From the NCBI RefSeq assembly GCF_023101765.2, contig NC_064233.1, forward strand, positions 7,091,501-7,155,500: a DNA stretch of 64,000 bases, given 5' to 3'. This DNA comes from Spodoptera frugiperda. Its lineage: Eukaryota; Arthropoda; Insecta; Lepidoptera; Noctuidae. A model generated the notes under the pieces. It saw only the letters and a list, made by a program, of their open reading frames with translations, was not told the DNA's origin and made no database searches. The translations under genes and the position numbers were made by a program. This document shows positions 20,395-31,401 of this stretch, piece by piece. Each line of letters opens with the position of its first letter. Within the stretch, counting starts at the first letter, position 1.

Positions 20395-20660
20395 CTGCGG
20401 TGCGTCGCGTTCCGCCTCAAAGAGCCATCAGACCACCACAGATGAGGCCCAGTAGGGCTGATGCCTGATCCGGAGCTGCGGACTACCTAGCGGGTTTGCC
20501 GAGGCTCCGGCTCGACAAGCAGGAGTTGGAACGGGGTGGTTTTTAGTCAGTAAGAGTCTGACACTCCCTCTCGCCTCGCCCTGGCGAGAGAAGTCAAAAA
20601 ACCTACGTAACTGGTCAACGATGTTTCTCGACTAGTTTAAGACGCGTTAGAGCTCTAAAA
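20395..20660 (+). repeat. F2 repeat, longer copy
   Basis: CGCCTCAAAGAGCCATCAGA...CAGTAGGGCTGATGCCTGAT...CCTCGCCCTGGCGAGAGAAG, then AAAAAACCTACGTAACTGG and the same ACGATGTTT...GACGCGTTAG tail as at 19840-19890. Confidence 0.7.
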
Positions 20661-20920
20661 AAATACTTTACTCCCCCCACCTTCATAAAAAAAGGTTCCC
20701 CCCCGTCAACAAAAAAGAGGTATGTACATGTAGGTACATAATTATCTATCTAAATATCGTCAACTTAATCGTAGGTAATCTTAGTAAATACCTTTATAAT
20801 CTGTAACTAGGTGAAGATACACAAATACGTAAATAGATAAAAAATAGTTCATACTTACCTATGTAAATCGTTACCTACAAATGCTTACGAAATAAATAGG
20901 TACAGTATATAGGTATTTTT

Positions 20921-21233
20921 AGGGGGGGGGGGGATCGTCCAATGACTTCTCCCGTCATGGGTGAGGCGAGAGGGAGTGTCAGACTCTTACTGACTAAAAA
21001 CCACCCCGTTCCTACTCCTGCCTTTCGAGCTTCATCAGGCCACCACAGATGGGACCCAGCAAGGCTGATGCCTGATCCGGAGCTGCGGACTACCTAGCGG
21101 GTTTACCGGGGCTCCGACTCGAAAAGGCATGGGTAGGAACGGGGTGGTTTTTACTCAGTAAGAGTCTGACACTCCCTCTCGTCTAACACGGGGTGGGATT
21201 AGTTATTGGATAATTTCCCCCCTTAAAAAAAGG
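20921..21233. repeat. Head-to-head pair of F2 repeats
   Basis: A minus copy (20921-21030, starting at a run of G) meets a plus copy (21031-21233, ending CCCCCCTTAAAAAAA). The pair can fold into a long hairpin. Confidence 0.65.
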
Positions 21234-21544
21234 TAGTCCGCAGCTCCAGAGGTACCTATAGGCACTATAACGATAATTTAGGGTATTTTATTCTAAGTAC
21301 CTAAATGAAGCAATTTTCTTTTTTTCTTTTAAACTACGTAGTTGCTTGATTATACATAATTGTGTTATTAACTGTTTAGTTTGTATAAGTTAAATATTTA
21401 ATGATGTTTTTTTCATTTAGGTAATGTGTGTCACCTATTTTGTTTTATTTAGGATCTACTTATGTATGTAATTTTTGTTTCTGTAATGTTTATGACAATA
21501 ATGACTATACCTATACTACGTGAAATACGTTAGGTACCTACTTA

Positions 21545-21832
21545 TGTGGGAGAGCCATGCTTCAGCACGAATGGGCCGGCTCGACCGGAGTGATACCACG
21601 GCCTCACAGAAAACCAACGTGAAACAACGTATTTCGTTGTGTGAATGAGGTTACCGGAGGCCCAATTACCCAATCTTCCCAATCCCCGATTCCCCAACAA
21701 ACCTTAAATTTCTAACCCCCAAAAGGCCGGCAACGCACTTGTAACGCCGCTGGTGTTTCGGGTGTCCATGGGCGGCGGCGATTGCTTACCATCAGGTGAT
21801 CCGTCTATTCATTTACCGGCTTATACCATAAA
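21545..21832 (-). repeat. F1 repeat, near full length
   Basis: GTGGGAGAGCCATGCTTCAG...TGATACCACGGCC...CCATCAGGTGATCCGTCTAT...CCGGCTTATACCATAAAAAA: reverse complement of F1. Confidence 0.8.
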
Positions 21833-22094
21833 AAATGATTTCGCATGAAAATGATTTCGCAAAAAATGATGTCGCATGATTTTTGTAAGTCGTTGCGGAA
21901 TAATGGATTAGTAAGCAGTATTGAAATATTTGAAATAGACACAGATGCCGTACAAAATCAAATGACCAAATTATACTCTGGTAATTGTCGGAAAATTAAA
22001 AAAAAACCGACTTTGTGGCGCACCACTTTTTTTACGGCACTGCACGTTTTCTTATTATCTTTATAATGGATCTATCGGCGGTAAGAATGTCATA

Positions 22095-22400
22095 ACGTTA
22101 CGCCTTTTATCCCCTAAGGGGTAGGCAGAGGTGCACATTACGACACGTAATGCCGCTACACAATGTACACCCACTTTTCACCATTTGTGTTATAAGTCCC
22201 ATATGTAATAGGGGGTGAGCCTATTGCCATATACCTACTGGGCACATTTCCTGACTCCGTGCTATTGCTGAGAAATTTTCGAAAAACCGAAAAAATCCTA
22301 GCAATATTTTGCTCGACTCGGGAATCGAACAATCGATCGAGACCCCTTGCCCGGCAGTCGCACTTACGACCACTCGACCAACGAGTCTGTCCAGCAGTAA
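22095..22400 (-). repeat. SINE-B, near full length
   Basis: Reverse complement of 24008-24293: TCACGCCTTTTATCCCC-type tail first (here CGTTACGCCTTTTATCCCCT), and the tRNA-like head with GGGAATCGAACAATCGATCG...CGACCAACGAGT at the right. Confidence 0.75.
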
Positions 22401-22430
22401 TTGGACAGCTTACAATTGACGTCGTTTTCT

Positions 22431-22610
22431 TTTTCTTCGCCTCTAATAATATTTTTGTTTCAGGATCCAAGACAGTCATTCATGTCCCTGGGACGCGCCG
22501 AACTTCAGTGTTCCAGTGTTTTCATAGTAGTATCTACTGTAGATCCTGGCTTACAGGAGTTGCAGCGGTATGGGAGGTTGTGGCGGGCTTGTCTCATAAA
22601 AAAAGCTTAG
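22431..22610 (+). repeat. F5 repeat
   Basis: TTCTTCGCCTCTAATAATAT...GGATCCAAGACAGTCATTCA...TGTAGATCCTGGCTTACAGG...GGTTGTGGCGGGCTTGTC. Seven copies in the window. One frame reads RDPRQSFMSLGRAGLQ in several copies, but this is repeat sequence and not a gene. Confidence 0.7.
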
Positions 22611-22734
22611 GCATAGTGCTAAATCTTATTATTTTATGCTCTTATATCGTTCTAGATAGGTCACCTGGTGGTTCAAATGACCCATCAATTTTTTAACATG
22701 GGCTTGTAGAGCTACTCGAATGCGAAGTTTCGTT

Positions 22735-22960
<226 letters not shown>

Positions 22961-23297
22961 TAGAGCTACAATTATCAAGTCCCATTCTTCATTGTTGAAA
23001 GAATTTACTTGTAAAATTCCTCATAATTAACCGCGGTTTTAGTTTTGTCACTTCAATTGAATTTCAATCGAGTGTAAGTACTGTTTAATCGATTCTGTAA
23101 TAAAAAATTGATTGAAGAAATAAAGCAATTGTTATCGTTTGATCTTGGGATGGCCTCTGTTATAATGACATTGGTTATGAAAAAATATGAATCGCTCTTC
23201 TGTTCACACTTTATAAGTGTTTAACAATTCTTTTACTTTAAGGAAAATTAATAAAAATTAATTAAGCGAGTAAGGTCACTCGCTTCCGGACAAGAAA

Positions 23298-23453
23298 ACT
23301 TAGTACGAGTTTTTTTTTACGTTTAATGAAATCGAAACGAGTCGTATTCGGTGCTCTGATTGGTTGGTTTATTCGTACCGACCAATCACGGCGCCTAATG
23401 CGGACTCGTTTCGTTTTCGTTTAACGTAAAGCAAACTCGTACTAAGGGTTCAG
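23298..23453. mobile_element. F10 palindromic MITE
   Basis: CTTAGTACGAGTTT...ACGTTTAATGAAATCGAAAC at the left mirrors TTTAACGTAAAGCAAACTCG and TACTAAGG at the right around a CTCTGATTGGTTGG core. Relatives at 33031-33125/33445-33545 and 61832-61960. Confidence 0.7.
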
Positions 23454-23454
23454 A

Positions 23455-23700
23455 ACCTGACCCGAGCGTACGGCGGGTAGCGTTCTGCGCACGTCTCAAA
23501 GAGCCATCAGACCACCACAGATTGGGCCCAGTAGGGCTGATGCCTGATCCGGAGCTGCGGACTACCTAGCAGGTTACCGTGTCTCCCGCTCAAAGCAGGA
23601 GTAGGAACGGGATGGTTTTTAGTCAGTAAGAGTCTGACATTCCCTCTCGCCTCGCCCAGGGCGGGAGAAGTCATTGGATGATTTTCTCCCCTTAACAAGA
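23455..23700 (+). repeat. F2 repeat, longer copy
   Basis: CACGTCTCAAAGAGCCATCA...GATCCGGAGCTGCGGACTAC...GATTTTCTCCCCTTAACAAG. A second partial copy of the GGGGTGGTTTTTAGTCAGTA core follows at 23706-23740. Confidence 0.7.
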
Positions 23701-24007
23701 AAAGATACGGGGTGGTTTTTAGTCAGTATTAGTCACTACCTCTTGCCTTCTTGCATTGGATCATCTAAAAAAAAGTTAGTATACTTTTCTCGGATTATTG
23801 ACATACCTTTGTCATTAAGTATGAATGCATTTAATATTTATTTAAACACTGTGAGTGTAATATGTTACATATTATTACAGCTAAATCCAAATATTATATA
23901 ATATGTTTACATAATATTAAATGACTATATTGTAAACAGCGTCTCATGTAGTGGAGAGATTGGATTGGACTGGCCACAAGGATTACTTTTTACGAAAAAA
24001 GAAAGTG

Positions 24008-24293
24008 TTACACTCGTTGGCCGAGTGGTTGCAAATGCGACTGCCGGGCAAGGGGTCTCGGGTTCGATTCCCGGGTCGCGCAAAGTATTACTGGACGTTT
24101 TTCGGTTTTTCGCTAGTTTGTCAGTGGTAGCACGGAGTCTGGAAATGTGCCCAGTATATGGCAATAGGCTCACCACCTATTACATGGGACTTACAACGTA
24201 AATTGTGAAAAGTGGGTGTACATTGTACTGTGGTATTACATACTATAATGTGCACCTCTGCCTACCCCTTCGGGGATAAAAAGGCGTGAAAAT
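24008..24293 (+). repeat. SINE-B, best copy (tRNA-derived SINE)
   Basis: The tRNA-like head has TTGGCCGAGTGGTTGCAAAT (box A-like) and GGGTTCGATTCCCGGGTCG (box B). The body has CCCAGTATATGGCAATAGGC, and the 3' part CCTACCCCTTCGGGGATAAA ends in AAGGCGTGA. Not a functional tRNA: no cloverleaf 3' acceptor follows. 24294-24960 shows nothing recognisable. Confidence 0.8.
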
Positions 24294-24969
24294 ATATAAA
24301 AAGAAAGTGTTTCAAGGTCTTCAGATACAGTATGGAGATCACTCATATGACTTAAATGAAACTACAAGTGGTACTCGTCCACAGAAGCATAATATCACTA
24401 AATACTTATTTCAACGAAAACCGAAACTTCAAAATTTTAATTTTTAACACAAAATAAATAATGAAATTAGGTAATCAAGTATTAAATTCTGTATGAACAG
24501 CTTCATATTCCTTGACTACAGAAGAGCTGTAATTTTGAAAGTTGTCTAGGAATGTTACTCACATGCGATGCGGCTGTTATAATACCGTATTTGTAAAGAG
24601 TGTTCAAATTAGCTCAAAGAGAATAATGCACTTTTTGGCTTACCTACTGGACCTATTTCGCTCATTTTTCGTATATCGTCAGCCAAGATGATAACAAATA
24701 TGTGGTTTAAATTAAGTCATATTAAGAGGTTTCCTCATACGTGTTATCTATCAAAACTGACTATTTTAAACAAATTCTTATTTGAAAACTGTGAATCATG
24801 TTGAATCAGCAACTATGTATGTACCTATTTAAGTACATACGTAATAATTAAAGACTAAATTATCTTGATAATTAGATCATTTACTAAAGATATACTTTTC
24901 TTTGTCCATATTTTTAAATTTTAAGTTTTCCGGCTTACCAAAGTTGGAACCCGGTAAGTCTATTGATCA

Positions 24970-25440
24970 ACCAGGGCTGCGGACGACCTTGCGGGCACCG
25001 GGAACCGGCTCGAAAAGCAGGAGTAGGAACGAGGTGGTTTTTAGTCAGTAAGAGTCTGACACTCCCTCTCGCCTCGCCCAAGACGGGAGAACTCATTTTA
25101 AATCCATTTTAGTGTTCGAGGGATATGAACAAACTATCTTTCAGAATTGAATCCCGCGACAACGAAATCATATGATTTCATTGGAGAAGTGCCAAAGGCA
25201 AAATCCATGCTGTTTCTACTCTTGCTTTGAGTCGGAGCCCTGGTAACCTGTTACGTTGTCCGCAGCTCTAGATTGGGCATCAACCCTACTGAGCCCCATT
25301 TGTGGTGGTCTGGCTCTTTGAGGTGCGTGCGGAAAACGACGCGCCGAAGGCACAGGTTTGATTCTGGTCGGGCGGCGAACTACTCTTGCTCGCCGTCCAG
25401 GGTTGCTACCATGACGTACCTATATGGTCTGCGGGACGAG
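24970..25440. repeat. Two F2 copies in opposite orientation
   Basis: Plus copy 24970-25095 (GGGCTGCGGACGACC...CTCGCCCAAGACGGGAGAA) and minus copy about 25195-25400, which reaches further into the LINE (TGAGCCCCATTTGTGGTGGT...GGGCGGCGAACTACTCTTG). Only repeat sequence between them and 25760. Confidence 0.65.
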
Positions 25441-25954
25441 GTGGCCTTTAATTAATTTATTTATTTATTAATAAAGGTTTACCAACAGCTTCTGTATACA
25501 TAATATTAAGTGCAGTAATAAATACATATCAGTTTTGCGTCTTATACAGTCGCCAATTATAGGTTAACCAACATTTAATATTAAGTGATAACTTAAAACT
25601 AAGAGAATATGAATTATTTTTAGAAATAAACTACTTTAAATTACAATAACAAGATTTAAACTTAATACAATAAACAATAAGAGAGAAAAAAAATGAAATG
25701 AGATCAATCACCTAACATTAACATTACAGAGATCAATCACCTAACATTACATTTTTAGTCAGTACAGATTCTGAAACTCCCTCCATCCCTTCTGGAAAAA
25801 ATTATCCCCCTTCAAAAAAAGCTACTAATAAAAATTCTCAGTACATATTTCTAAACAAAATCGTGTTAGATACTTAGATATCTTGCGATAACACACCCGA
25901 TACCGTTCACACAGTTGCTACAATATAATATCGCATTGTTTAATGTTAGGTGAC

Positions 25955-26270
25955 TCGCTAAATCAACTGTTCATACAATCTTGTAAAGGTTTTCTTAACT
26001 ACGAAACAGAGACAGTAACCGCGTGCGTTTGGCGCGAAACGGACGCGCGGCCATTTTGCCTCCACCCATAGACTACAACCGCACATTTAAAATTTATTTT
26101 TTTATTTTATTTTTAAAAGTGAATTATATTGAGTGATTTAATAGAAGAGGTTGGTGATTATTTTTGATTTGTTTATGGATATTTTAATTGTTTTTCTGAA
26201 AGTGTGTTTGGTTAAATGTTTATTATGTATTTAGGCTAAAGGAAAACAAACTGTGGTTTATATGGTGAGA
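25955..26270 (+). promoter_or_regulatory. Candidate distal promoter / non-coding exon (speculative)
   Basis: A non-repetitive, locally GC-richer patch, CGCGTGCGTTTGGCGCGAAA then CGCGCGGCCATTTTGCC (about 26020-26065), resembling promoter-proximal DNA. Downstream, TATGTATTTAG| and TTATATG|GTGAGA near 26224-26265 could bound a small exon. It is the only such patch in the 36 kb before the transporter's first coding exon, which needs an upstream exon. No direct proof. Confidence 0.25.
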
Positions 26271-26659
26271 ATATTTGTCATTACCTTTTTATTTACGTAG
26301 AATATGTAGTGTGAATACTAATTAAAATTGTGCAATTTTTTATGTTCTTATCTTCAATTCTTCATTTTTTACTTATGAACTTTATGATTTTTACGTGATG
26401 TTAGGCTCTAGGTACGTGTAGAGTTGTTCAAATATTGTGTTATCTCGAAAACGACTGAACTGATTTTGTTTATTTTATATTGGGTCTGTTATTGTTAGGA
26501 GAAACAGAAAAAATTAACAATGATGCACAGAAAATAATCCAAGGATAACATCGCAGAATTCGTTAGTTTCATATAAAATGATACTCGCTTTTTATGAGTA
26601 ATAATTTTACTTTTCAAAGGCTCTCTTTCAAAATGTTCAGAAATAGGTCATCTAGACAG

Positions 26660-26965
26660 TGTTTTTTTTTGAGCGGTGAAAATCATCCAATGACTTCTCC
26701 CGCCTTGGGCGAGGCAAGAGGGAATGCCAGACTCTTACTGACTAAAAAACACCGCGTTCCTAGTTTTGCCCTCCGAGCCGGAACCCCGGTAACCCTGCTA
26801 GATAATACGCAGCTCCTATCACGGCATCAGCTCTACTGGGTCCCATCTGTAGAGGTCACCTACCTAGACAGTCTTGATTTGATAAACAGACTCTTACTGA
26901 CTAAAAAAAACACCTCGTTCCTACTTCTGCCCTTCGAGCCGGAGCCTCGGTAAACCCGCTAGATT
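26660..26965 (-). repeat. Two tandem F2 copies
   Basis: 26672-26870 is a near-complete F2 on the minus strand (TCATCCAATGACTTCTCCCG...GTAGAGGTCACC). 26888-26965 repeats the middle (ACTCTTACTGACTAAAAAAA...GCCGGAGCCTCGGTAAACCC). Confidence 0.7.
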
Positions 26966-27229
26966 TAATAATATGATTGTAAAAAAGGTACTCAATAATT
27001 ATGACGATTTTATTATATCATGTTTTTGTTTATAATATCCAATATCAAGGCAGGTACTCCTCAAGGGCTGTTGCGTCACAACTGTTTATCGAAACACATA
27101 ATTAATGTACATACATACATATATAGGTACCTTTATAAGAGGCAATTTACAAACCTTTACGTCTTTGAAAACATAAGTGTGAGTGACTTGTGGTTTTGTT
27201 GATATATCACGAACTCATAATAAACTTAT

Positions 27230-27700
27230 TTGAAAACATCGTGAGGTTACTGGAGGCTCGGTCATCCCATAGGTAAATATCATGGCCATGTGTATCATGA
27301 TAAATTGATACCGTGATACAAAAACTTGGCGTGAAACAACGCTTGCGTCGTGTAGCAATACCAGTGAGACCAAATTCCTCCCCTCCCCAATCTCCCCAAT
27401 CCTCAAATACTCTTTTTTAAGGTGGGGAAATCTTCCAATGACTTCTCCCGCCTAAAGCGACGCGAGAGGAAGTGTCAGACTTTTACTGACTATAAACCAG
27501 CTCGTTCCTACTCCTGCACTTTGAGCCAGAGGCCCGGAGCCCTGGTAACCCGCTAGACAGTCAGCCGCTCTGCCTCAAATTCTTAACCCCCAAAAGGCTA
27601 GCGACAAACTTGTAACTCCTCGAGAGTTGCGGGTGTCCATGGGCGGTGCGATGGCTTACCATCGAGTGATCCGTCTGCTCATTTGTCACATTAAAAAAAA
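27230..27700 (-). repeat. F1 repeat split by an F2 insertion
   Basis: F1 left part about 27230-27412 (ACTGGAGGCTC...CCCCAATCTCCCCAATCC) and right part 27578-27700 (AAATTCTTAACCCCCAAAAG...CATCGAGTGATCCGTCTGCT) are separated by a minus-strand F2 (27413-27577). Confidence 0.7.
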
Positions 27701-27864
27701 CTTACACGGAAATTTAACACGACACATTGATAACACAGATCCACATCAATCATAAAATGTCAACATTGTTAATTAATAGATTATTAAGTATATGAAAGTA
27801 GTTATTTCTTGTATAATAAGTTTAGTATCTAGTAGTTAAAATTCGTACGTAGGTTGTAAAAGTA

Positions 27865-28018
27865 AACCGGAGCTGGGGACTGCCTAGCGGGTTACCGCGG
27901 CTCCGACTCGAAGCAGGAGTAGGAACGGGGTGGTTTTTAGTCAGTAAGAGTCTGACACTCCCTCTCGCCTCGCCCAAGGTGGCAGAAGTCATTGGATAAT
28001 TATCTCCCTGTCAAAAAA
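27865..28018 (+). repeat. F2 repeat
   Basis: CCGGAGCTGGGGACTGCC...GGGTGGTTTTTAGTCAGTAA...CCTGTCAAAAAAGG. 28019-28535 shows nothing recognisable. Confidence 0.75.
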
Positions 28019-28539
28019 GGGCCGTGTGCATCGAAATTTTCTTTCAGAAATTGAAATTACTTTTTTTATAAAAGGGAACCGCTTTCACAAGTTAAAATGC
28101 GAACCTCCATACATACAGGTCAAACTGAAACCCTCCCTTTTAATTAAAGTCGGTTAAAATTAAAAGAATAGCGAAAGACAAATGCATTTAGATACCTACT
28201 TATCTGTTTCAAACACGATGCACCAAATCAAAAAAATATATTTGCATGTGTTTACAAAGAAAAAGAATGCAGACAAACCAGTAGCTATTCATATAGCAAG
28301 TATAAAATAATCTAATATTCATACTGATATGTCAATCACATACTTAGTTAATAATATCTGATACTAATAACATTACGAGTGAAAGTAAGACGCGAGGAAA
28401 GTTGCAGTTTTTTAAATTAAAACTGATTTAAAAGAAGGATAATAAAATTTGATTATTAGATGTATGTGGTTTGACCTCCGGGTCGGGCAATACATATAAT
28501 TATTATAAGTATTTAGTATACATAATATAGCTACTAGTT

Positions 28540-28890
28540 CCGGAGCTGCGGGTTACCTAGCGAGTTACGGGAGCTCCGGTTCGAAAAGCAGAAGTAGGAA
28601 CGGGGCGGTTTTTAGTCAGCTTCTAACAGTACCCGAAACACTAGAGGCGTTACAAGTGAGTTGCCGGTTTTTTTGGGGTTAGGAATTTTAGGGTTGTTGG
28701 GAAAGCGGGATTGGGAAGATTGGCAAGGGGTAATTACTCTACTACTAGGTCTCCGGTAACCTCACTCACACAACGAAACACAACACCAGCGTTGTTTCCC
28801 TTAGGTTTCCTGTGACGCCATGGTATCACTCCGGTCGAGCCGGCCCATTCGTGGTGAAGCATGGTTCGGGAGAGCGATCTCCCATACTTA
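28540..28890 (+). repeat. F2 fragment fused to F1
   Basis: F2 core 28540-28620 stops inside TTTTTAGTCAG and F1 starts at CCCGAAACACTAGAGGCGTT (28631), running to GAAGCATGGTTCGGGAGAGC. A recombination or insertion junction. Confidence 0.65.
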
Positions 28891-29154
28891 AACTTTATCT
28901 GGGAGGACTGTGTTTTTCTTAACCAGAGGCGTAACAAGCGCCGTATCTGCCGTAAACCGTAGAAATTCCAAAAGTCTAAATAATCAATTCTTTCTTTTTT
29001 CGCGTAAAGCATGCGTTCAAAAATTGGCAGCAACTTTAGGAAAATTAACGTCGTCGTAAGAGCCTTCAAACGTGGGCTCACTCTTATAGCATCAGTAAGT
29101 CCCCTCTTTGAGGCTTGAGGGACAGGGCGGGAAATGTCATTGAATGATTTGCCC

Positions 29155-29345
29155 CCTATCTTTTCTTCTCCTCTAATAATATCTTCTGATTTATTTCGTT
29201 GCGGGATCCAAGACAGTCATTCATGTCCCTGGGACGCGCTGGACTTCAATGTTCCGGTGTTTTCATGTTTGTATCTACTGTAGATCCTGGTGCACAGGAG
29301 TTGCAGCGGTATGGGAGGTTGTGGCGGGCTTGTCCCATATAATTG
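29155..29345 (+). repeat. F5 repeat
   Basis: TTTTCTTCTCCTCTAATAAT...GGGATCCAAGACAGTCATTC...GGTGCACAGGAGTTGCAGCG...GGGCTTGTCCCAT. 29346-29683 shows nothing recognisable. Confidence 0.75.
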
Positions 29346-29683
29346 CCCTCAGCAAAAAAAAGTGTCAAGGCAAGCTACGCTACTGATCTTAACACAGAGT
29401 CTGCAAATAAACTAACTCCACATTTAACAATAGATGCCCTACATGAGATTTATAACATAACATAACTGATAGTGTCCTATAACACTTCTCACCCATCATG
29501 CTTACCTGTACGGGGAATCAAACCCATAATATTGATCTATCGCGTGAGAATAATTGCCGTATAATAAGTAGCCAGTAGCATCGAGTTGGGAGGTCAAATT
29601 ACATCAACTAACTAGTACTTTAAACAACTGACGATCATATTTCAATCGACTGATTCTTTACAAAATACAGAACACCAAAGGCA

Positions 29684-29961
29684 CACAGGCCCGCATCGTA
29701 CGCATCGCACGCAACGGATTTTAGTTTGTCTTGTATAGAAACTCATACAACTGCGTCCACAGATCCGCATCGTACGGACCGCATCATCGGCAATGCCTAC
29801 ATGCGATGCGTACTGATGCCGTCATACGCAGTGCGGATGCCAATAATCCGAGTGAAAGTGGGATCGGCAAGTTGGCAATCCAAACGCTGCCGATACAGTG
29901 GACGTAGTCTGAAAAATTAATCCGTGCGATCCGTCCGATGTACGTACGATGCGGGTCTGTG
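29684..29961. mobile_element. MITE with CACAGRCCCGCATCGTACG ends
   Basis: CACAGGCCCGCATCGTACG at the left and CGTACGATGCGGGTCTGTG at the right are inverted repeats. The interior repeats GCATCGTACGGACCGCATC-like words several times and is GC-rich. 278 bp, no real ORF. Confidence 0.7.
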
Positions 29962-30164
29962 GACGCTTACCTCAAAAGTGATAATGCGCATAGAAATCTT
30001 CTTCCCTATTAGGCAACGGTTGTATTTCCCGAGCGTCGGGAGACGATATGTATATAGAGTGGTTAAGTGCATTTTCTGATTTCCAACGGCAAATACCAAT
30101 GTGACTTTTTTCGAGTTATATTATGTACTCTCTAAGATTGTTTAGACACTGATATTTAGACAAA

Positions 30165-30190
30165 CGGTGAAGGAAAACATCGTGAGGAAA

Positions 30191-30236
<46 letters not shown>

Positions 30237-31090
30237 GGAAAATCATCCAATGACTTCTCCCGCCTTGGGTGAGGCGGGAGGGAGTGTCAGACTCTTACTG
30301 ACTAAAAACCACCCCGTTCCTTCTCCTGCTTTGAGCCGGAGCCCCGGTAACCTTTTACGTTGTCCGCAGCTCCGGATCAGGCATCAGCCCTACTGGGCCC
30401 CATCTGTGGTGGTCTGGCTCTTTGAGGCGCGCGCGGAACGCGACGCGCCGTACGCACGGGTCTGGTTCTGGTCGGGCGGCGAGCTACCCTTGCTCGCCGT
30501 CCGCAGACCCGCACTTACGGTGGCCGGAGATCGTCACGCGATCCCCGACGCCCGGAGTGTCTTCTGCGGCGGCTGGGGCGTGAGGAGGATCGTTCCCTCA
30601 CGCGCTCCGCCTCCTCCTTAGCTAGCATGACTGCTTCGCAGAAGGAGGAGACGGCGTCCCATTCCCTCTCGCTCCGCATCATGGCCTGAACCAAAGCCGG
30701 ACGCGAGAGGTCACCGTCGCCGATCACATCCCTAAGGACACGGCGGTGCTCAGCCCATGCAGGGCACACCGCTACTGTATGCTCCACCGTGTCCTCCGGG
30801 TGATCCACGCAATGCCGACACCCGGGCGTTTCCTCCCGCCGAATCCGAAACAGGAACCTACCGAAACTTCCGTGTCCGGTAAGCACCTGCGTCAGGCGGT
30901 AGGTGAGGACGCCGTGACGCCTCTCTAGCCACTCCATCGTGAGGAAACCTGTGCTTATAATTTCTTACTATAAGTTTCATATCGCCAACCCGCATTGAGC
31001 TAACGTGGTGATTAATGCTTTTTCTGTGCGAGAAGAGCCTTTTATCAGCAGTGGCTACTTATAGGCTGATATTGAGGGGAGGAATTGGCA
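30165..31090 (+). repeat. F11 repeat carrying an R1-LINE insertion
   Basis: GTGAAGGAAAACATCGTGAG...(LINE)...TGTGCTTATAATTTCTTACT...GGTGATTAATGC...CTACTTATAGGCTG. The same block is uninterrupted at 62570-62735. Confidence 0.7.
30194..30934 (-). mobile_element. 5'-truncated R1-clade LINE with zinc-knuckle C-terminus
   Basis: Read on the minus strand: 30934 to about 30515 encodes the end of ORF2 (MEWLERRHGVLTYRLTQVLT, then GHGSFGRFLF) with a CCHC knuckle C-x2-C-x9-H-x4-C, then an acidic and Arg-rich tail. A 3'UTR follows that is the F2 repeat, then a roughly 45-base A tail (T run at 30188-30232 on plus). CATCGTGAGGAAACCT at 30178-30193 is repeated at 30935-30950: a 15-16 bp target duplication. 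This identifies the dispersed F2 copies as 3' ends of this LINE family. The long A tail and clean duplication indicate a recent insertion. Confidence 0.88.
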
Positions 31091-31401
31091 ATAGGCTCGC
31101 TCCTTGTTATCTAGGACTTGTAAATTGGTAAATAAATACATATATCTATCCTCTTCCAGGGATTAAAAGGTGCGTTTCTTAGAATGGATTATCATATCAT
31201 CATTATCACAATAATGATATAGGTTTGCATTGCAGATTACCGGCTATATCATAAATCCAAAGATATGCTGCATAGTTGGCATAAATTAATAAATTTCAAG
31301 TACACATCTAAGTACTTAAATGTAGATAAAATAATGTTTTTAGATAATCCAAATAGTCCATAATAGTCAATACAATAGGTACGTAATTGTTTATAAGAAA
31401 A

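Noticed and set aside
22259..22696. 145-residue ORF with RDPRQSFMSLGRAGLQ-like sequence, recurring at 61230 and 63244
   Set aside because: The frame spans the boundary of SINE-B and the F5 repeat. The shared peptide comes from repeat DNA, not a gene.
24012..24085. Possible functional tRNA gene
   Set aside because: Box A and B-like sequences are present, but no acceptor-stem closure or 3' end follows; it continues into the SINE-B body and recurs in truncated form.
26594..26953. 119-residue plus-strand ORF
   Set aside because: It runs through two minus-strand F2 repeats; the same peptide pieces recur wherever F2 occurs.
30250..30621. 123-residue plus-strand ORF rich in Arg and Pro
   Set aside because: It is the antisense frame of the R1-clade LINE; the minus-strand frame with the zinc knuckle is the real one.
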